From: an uncultured Pelagibacteraceae bacterium
Lineage (GTDB): Bacteria; Pseudomonadota; Alphaproteobacteria; Pelagibacterales; Pelagibacteraceae
Direction: 5' to 3'
Assembly: GCA_902608065.1 (NCBI GenBank)
Contig: CACLMO010000020.1
Span: 1 to 15,966, forward strand
Length of the DNA stretch: 15,966 nt
Made by a program: the position numbers and the translations under genes. Under the pieces are notes generated by a model. It was not told the DNA's origin and searched no databases. It saw only the letters and a program-made list of their open reading frames with translations. Below are positions 13,795 to 15,966 of the stretch, one piece after another (the stretch's first letter is position 1; every line of letters begins with the position of its first letter).

Positions 13795-15966
13795 ATGGCT
13801 AAAAAAACATTAAATAATGTAAGAAAACTGTTTTTAAATTACTTTTCAAACAAGGATCATCAAATTGTAGATTCTAGTAATTTGGTACCTAGCAATGATC
13901 CTACTCTAATGTTTACTAACTCCGGAATGGTACAGTTTAAAAATGTCTTTACTGGTTTAGAAAAACGAGAATATAAAAGAGCTGTTACTTCTCAAAAATG
14001 TGTAAGAGCAGGAGGTAAGCATAACGATTTAGAAAATGTTGGTTATACACCAAGGCACCATACATTTTTTGAAATGTTAGGTAATTTTTCCTTTGGAGAT
14101 TATTTTAAAGACGTTGCAATAGAGCTAGCTTGGAATTTAATAACTAAAGAATTTCAAATATCAAAAGATAAAATTAGCGTTAGCGTTTATGCAGATGATA
14201 ATGAAGCTTTTGATTTATGGAAAAAAATTGCAGGACTTCCAGAAAATAGAATTTATAAAATATCAACAAATGATAATTTTTGGTCAATGGGTGATTTGGG
14301 ACCTTGCGGTCCGTGTTCAGAAATATTTTATGACCACGGAGATCATTTGCCTGGTGGCCCTCCAGGCAGCAAAGATCAAGATGGTGATCGTTATATTGAG
14401 ATTTGGAATTTGGTCTTTATGCAATTTGAACAAGTTTCAAAAGATAAAAGAGTAAATCTTCCAAAACCTTCAGTAGATACAGGAATGGGTTTAGAAAGAA
14501 TTTCGGCTTTGCTTCAAGGCACACATGATAATTATGAGATAGATCACTTTAAAACTTTAATTGAGGCATCTTCAAATTTGACCAAAACTAAGGTTACTAA
14601 AGAAAATATAGCTAGCCATAGAGTAATAGCAGATCATCTTAGGGCTAGTTCATTTTTAATTGCAGAAGGAGTTTTACCTTCAAATGAAGGTAGAGGTTAT
14701 GTTCTAAGAAGGATAATGAGAAGAGGAATGAGGCATTCACATACTTTAGGAAGCAAGGAGCCAATTTTTTATAAAATGATACCAACATTAATTACAGAAA
14801 TGTCTGATTCTTATCCTGAATTAAAAAGAGCTGAACCTTTAATAACAGAAACACTAAAAACAGAAGAGGAAAAGTTTTCTTTATTACTCAATAGAGGAAT
14901 AGAAATTTTAAATGACAATTTAAGTAAAGTAAAAAACAATTTTTTTCCTGGCGAAGTTGCTTTTAAATTATATGATACTTATGGTTTTCCAATAGATCTT
15001 ACTGCAGATATTTTAAAAAACAAAAATATAAAAGTTGATAATGATGGTTTTGATAAAGAAATGGAAAAAAGTAAAAAATTGGCTCGAGCAAACTGGAAAG
15101 GATCTGGAGATAAATCTTTAGAAAAAAAATGGTTTAAGATTAGAGAAAAAATTAATCCTACAGAATTTTTAGGTTACGAATTTGATAAACTTGAAGGAGT
15201 TGTTCTTAAAATATCAAAAGACAAAGATTTTGTGAATGAAGCAAGAAATGGTGATCAAGTGGAGATAGTAACTAATCAAACACCTTTTTATGCTGAATCT
15301 GGAGGTCAAGTTGGAGATCAAGGAATAATTTATTCTAATGATTGTGAAGTTATTATTGAAGATACTCAAAAAAAAATGGGTGATCTACATGTTCATTTTG
15401 GAAAAGTTAAAAAAGGTTCTTTAAAAGTAAATCAAAGTGTAAATATGGAAATAGATGTTAATAGAAGAAATAATGCTAGAGCTTATCACTCAGCTACACA
15501 TTTGCTTCACGAAGCACTAAGACGAACGCTTGGTAAGCATGTTACTCAAAAAGGTTCTCTAGTAAGTCCTGAAAAACTTAGATTTGATTTTAGTCACAAT
15601 AAACCTATAGAAAAAAATGAAATTGAAAAAATAGAAAGATATGTAAATGAAATGATTCAAACAGCAGCAGATGTTAAAACCAGAATAATGACACCCAAAG
15701 AAGCTGTCGAAAAAGGTGCTTTAGCTATGTTTGGCGAAAAATATGGAGATGAGGTTAGAGTTTTATCTATGGGTAAAGAAAATGGTGGTTATTTTTCTAC
15801 TGAACTTTGTGGTGGCACACATGTAAAAAATACAAAAGATATTGGGAGGTTTAAAATAACAAACCAATCATCGATAGCGGCTGGAGTTAGAAGAGTAGAA
15901 GCTCTAAGAGATAAACAGTTAGAAGACTTTGAAAAATCATTGAAAAAAGATAAATCTTTGAAAGAA
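13795..15966 (+). CDS. alaS: Alanyl-tRNA synthetase (3' end outside window)
   Basis: This enzyme charges tRNA-Ala with alanine. The frame is open without a stop for 724 codons to the window end; the family is about 870-880 residues, so roughly the last sixth (the rest of the C-terminal domain) is missing. The ATG at 13795 gives an N-terminus that aligns with the family ([20 protein letters not shown]). Class II motifs include [18 protein letters not shown] (85-102), GPCGPCSE (169-176) and the ATP-site motif VDTGMGLER (227-235), then GRGYVLRR (299-306). The editing domain that clears Ser- and Gly-tRNA keeps its zinc ligands H565 and H569 (HSATHLLH) and C672 and H676 (CGGTH). No Shine-Dalgarno is evident. 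An overlapping three-codon frame (ATG GAT GGC TAA at 13791-13802) precedes it and is probably chance. Confidence 0.97.
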   Translation, partial: MAKKTLNNVRKLFLNYFSNKDHQIVDSSNLVPSNDPTLMFTNSGMVQFKNVFTGLEKREYKRAVTSQKCVRAGGKHNDLENVGYTPRHHTFFEMLGNFSFGDYFKDVAIELAWNLITKEFQISKDKISVSVYADDNEAFDLWKKIAGLPENRIYKISTNDNFWSMGDLGPCGPCSEIFYDHGDHLPGGPPGSKDQDGDRYIEIWNLVFMQFEQVSKDKRVNLPKPSVDTGMGLERISALLQGTHDNYEIDHFKTLIEASSNLTKTKVTKENIASHRVIADHLRASSFLIAEGVLPSNEGRGYVLRRIMRRGMRHSHTLGSKEPIFYKMIPTLITEMSDSYPELKRAEPLITETLKTEEEKFSLLLNRGIEILNDNLSKVKNNFFPGEVAFKLYDTYGFPIDLTADILKNKNIKVDNDGFDKEMEKSKKLARANWKGSGDKSLEKKWFKIREKINPTEFLGYEFDKLEGVVLKISKDKDFVNEARNGDQVEIVTNQTPFYAESGGQVGDQGIIYSNDCEVIIEDTQKKMGDLHVHFGKVKKGSLKVNQSVNMEIDVNRRNNARAYHSATHLLHEALRRTLGKHVTQKGSLVSPEKLRFDFSHNKPIEKNEIEKIERYVNEMIQTAADVKTRIMTPKEAVEKGALAMFGEKYGDEVRVLSMGKENGGYFSTELCGGTHVKNTKDIGRFKITNQSSIAAGVRRVEALRDKQLEDFEKSLKKDKSLKE

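Noticed and set aside
13791..13802. Three-codon frame (Met-Asp-Gly-stop) overlapping the alaS start
   Set aside because: It contains no alanine codons or attenuator structure and has no ribosome site; an ATG four bases before another ATG is easily chance.
14189..14455. Plus-strand open frame inside alaS
   Set aside because: It lies in another frame of a clearly coding, motif-rich alaS and has no recognisable features.

Overview
The window is strongly AT-rich and very tightly packed: most genes overlap or sit a few bases apart, and only one convincing intrinsic terminator is visible. Gene content and protein style point to a streamlined marine alphaproteobacterium of the SAR11/Pelagibacter type. 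The supporting signs are an alphaproteobacterial dihydroorotase-like protein, a single-cysteine DksA, an adrenodoxin-type ferredoxin with a thioredoxin-reductase-like ferredoxin reductase, and a GTTC-N7-GTTC SOS box. Assignment to SAR11 is inferred from remembered protein sequence; no search was run.

Layout. Bases 1-1313 hold the 3' part of a dihydroorotase-like amidohydrolase, which runs into a propionyl-CoA synthetase gene on the other strand (1302-3197). A divergent spacer then leads to a redox cluster: a 2Fe-2S ferredoxin, a ferredoxin-NADP reductase and a YfcG-like glutathione S-transferase that starts with TTG (3282-5252). dksA follows on the minus strand (5254-5667), with a near-consensus promoter. 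Next are a two-gene membrane glycosylation unit, a family-39-type transferase and a family-2 transferase (5750-8037), and a minus-strand umuD-umuC operon (8032-9694).

The umuD upstream spacer (9695-9893) is the most information-dense non-coding stretch. It has an SOS box, a DnaA-box match, a 14-bp palindrome and a small phased repeat cluster. Downstream lies a plus-strand run of a GFA/CENP-V zinc protein, a glycerate-kinase-like P-loop kinase and a TolC-family outer-membrane channel (9894-12473). recA (12600-13697) has a promoter carrying an SOS-like box, then a terminator hairpin. alaS (13795 onward) is cut by the window end.

How the genes work together. The clearest link is regulatory: umuDC and recA are 3 kb apart on opposite strands and share a 15-bp operator-like element matching at 12 of 15 positions, plus an identical -35 hexamer (TTGATA). 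They look like one LexA regulon, and RecA would also trigger UmuD self-cleavage. The ferredoxin and its reductase form an obvious electron-transfer pair. The remaining genes are housekeeping or accessory metabolism.

I found no phage, transposon, CRISPR array, tRNA or rRNA, and nothing that convincingly forms a new biological system. The points worth a second look are departures within known families and the regulatory spacers.
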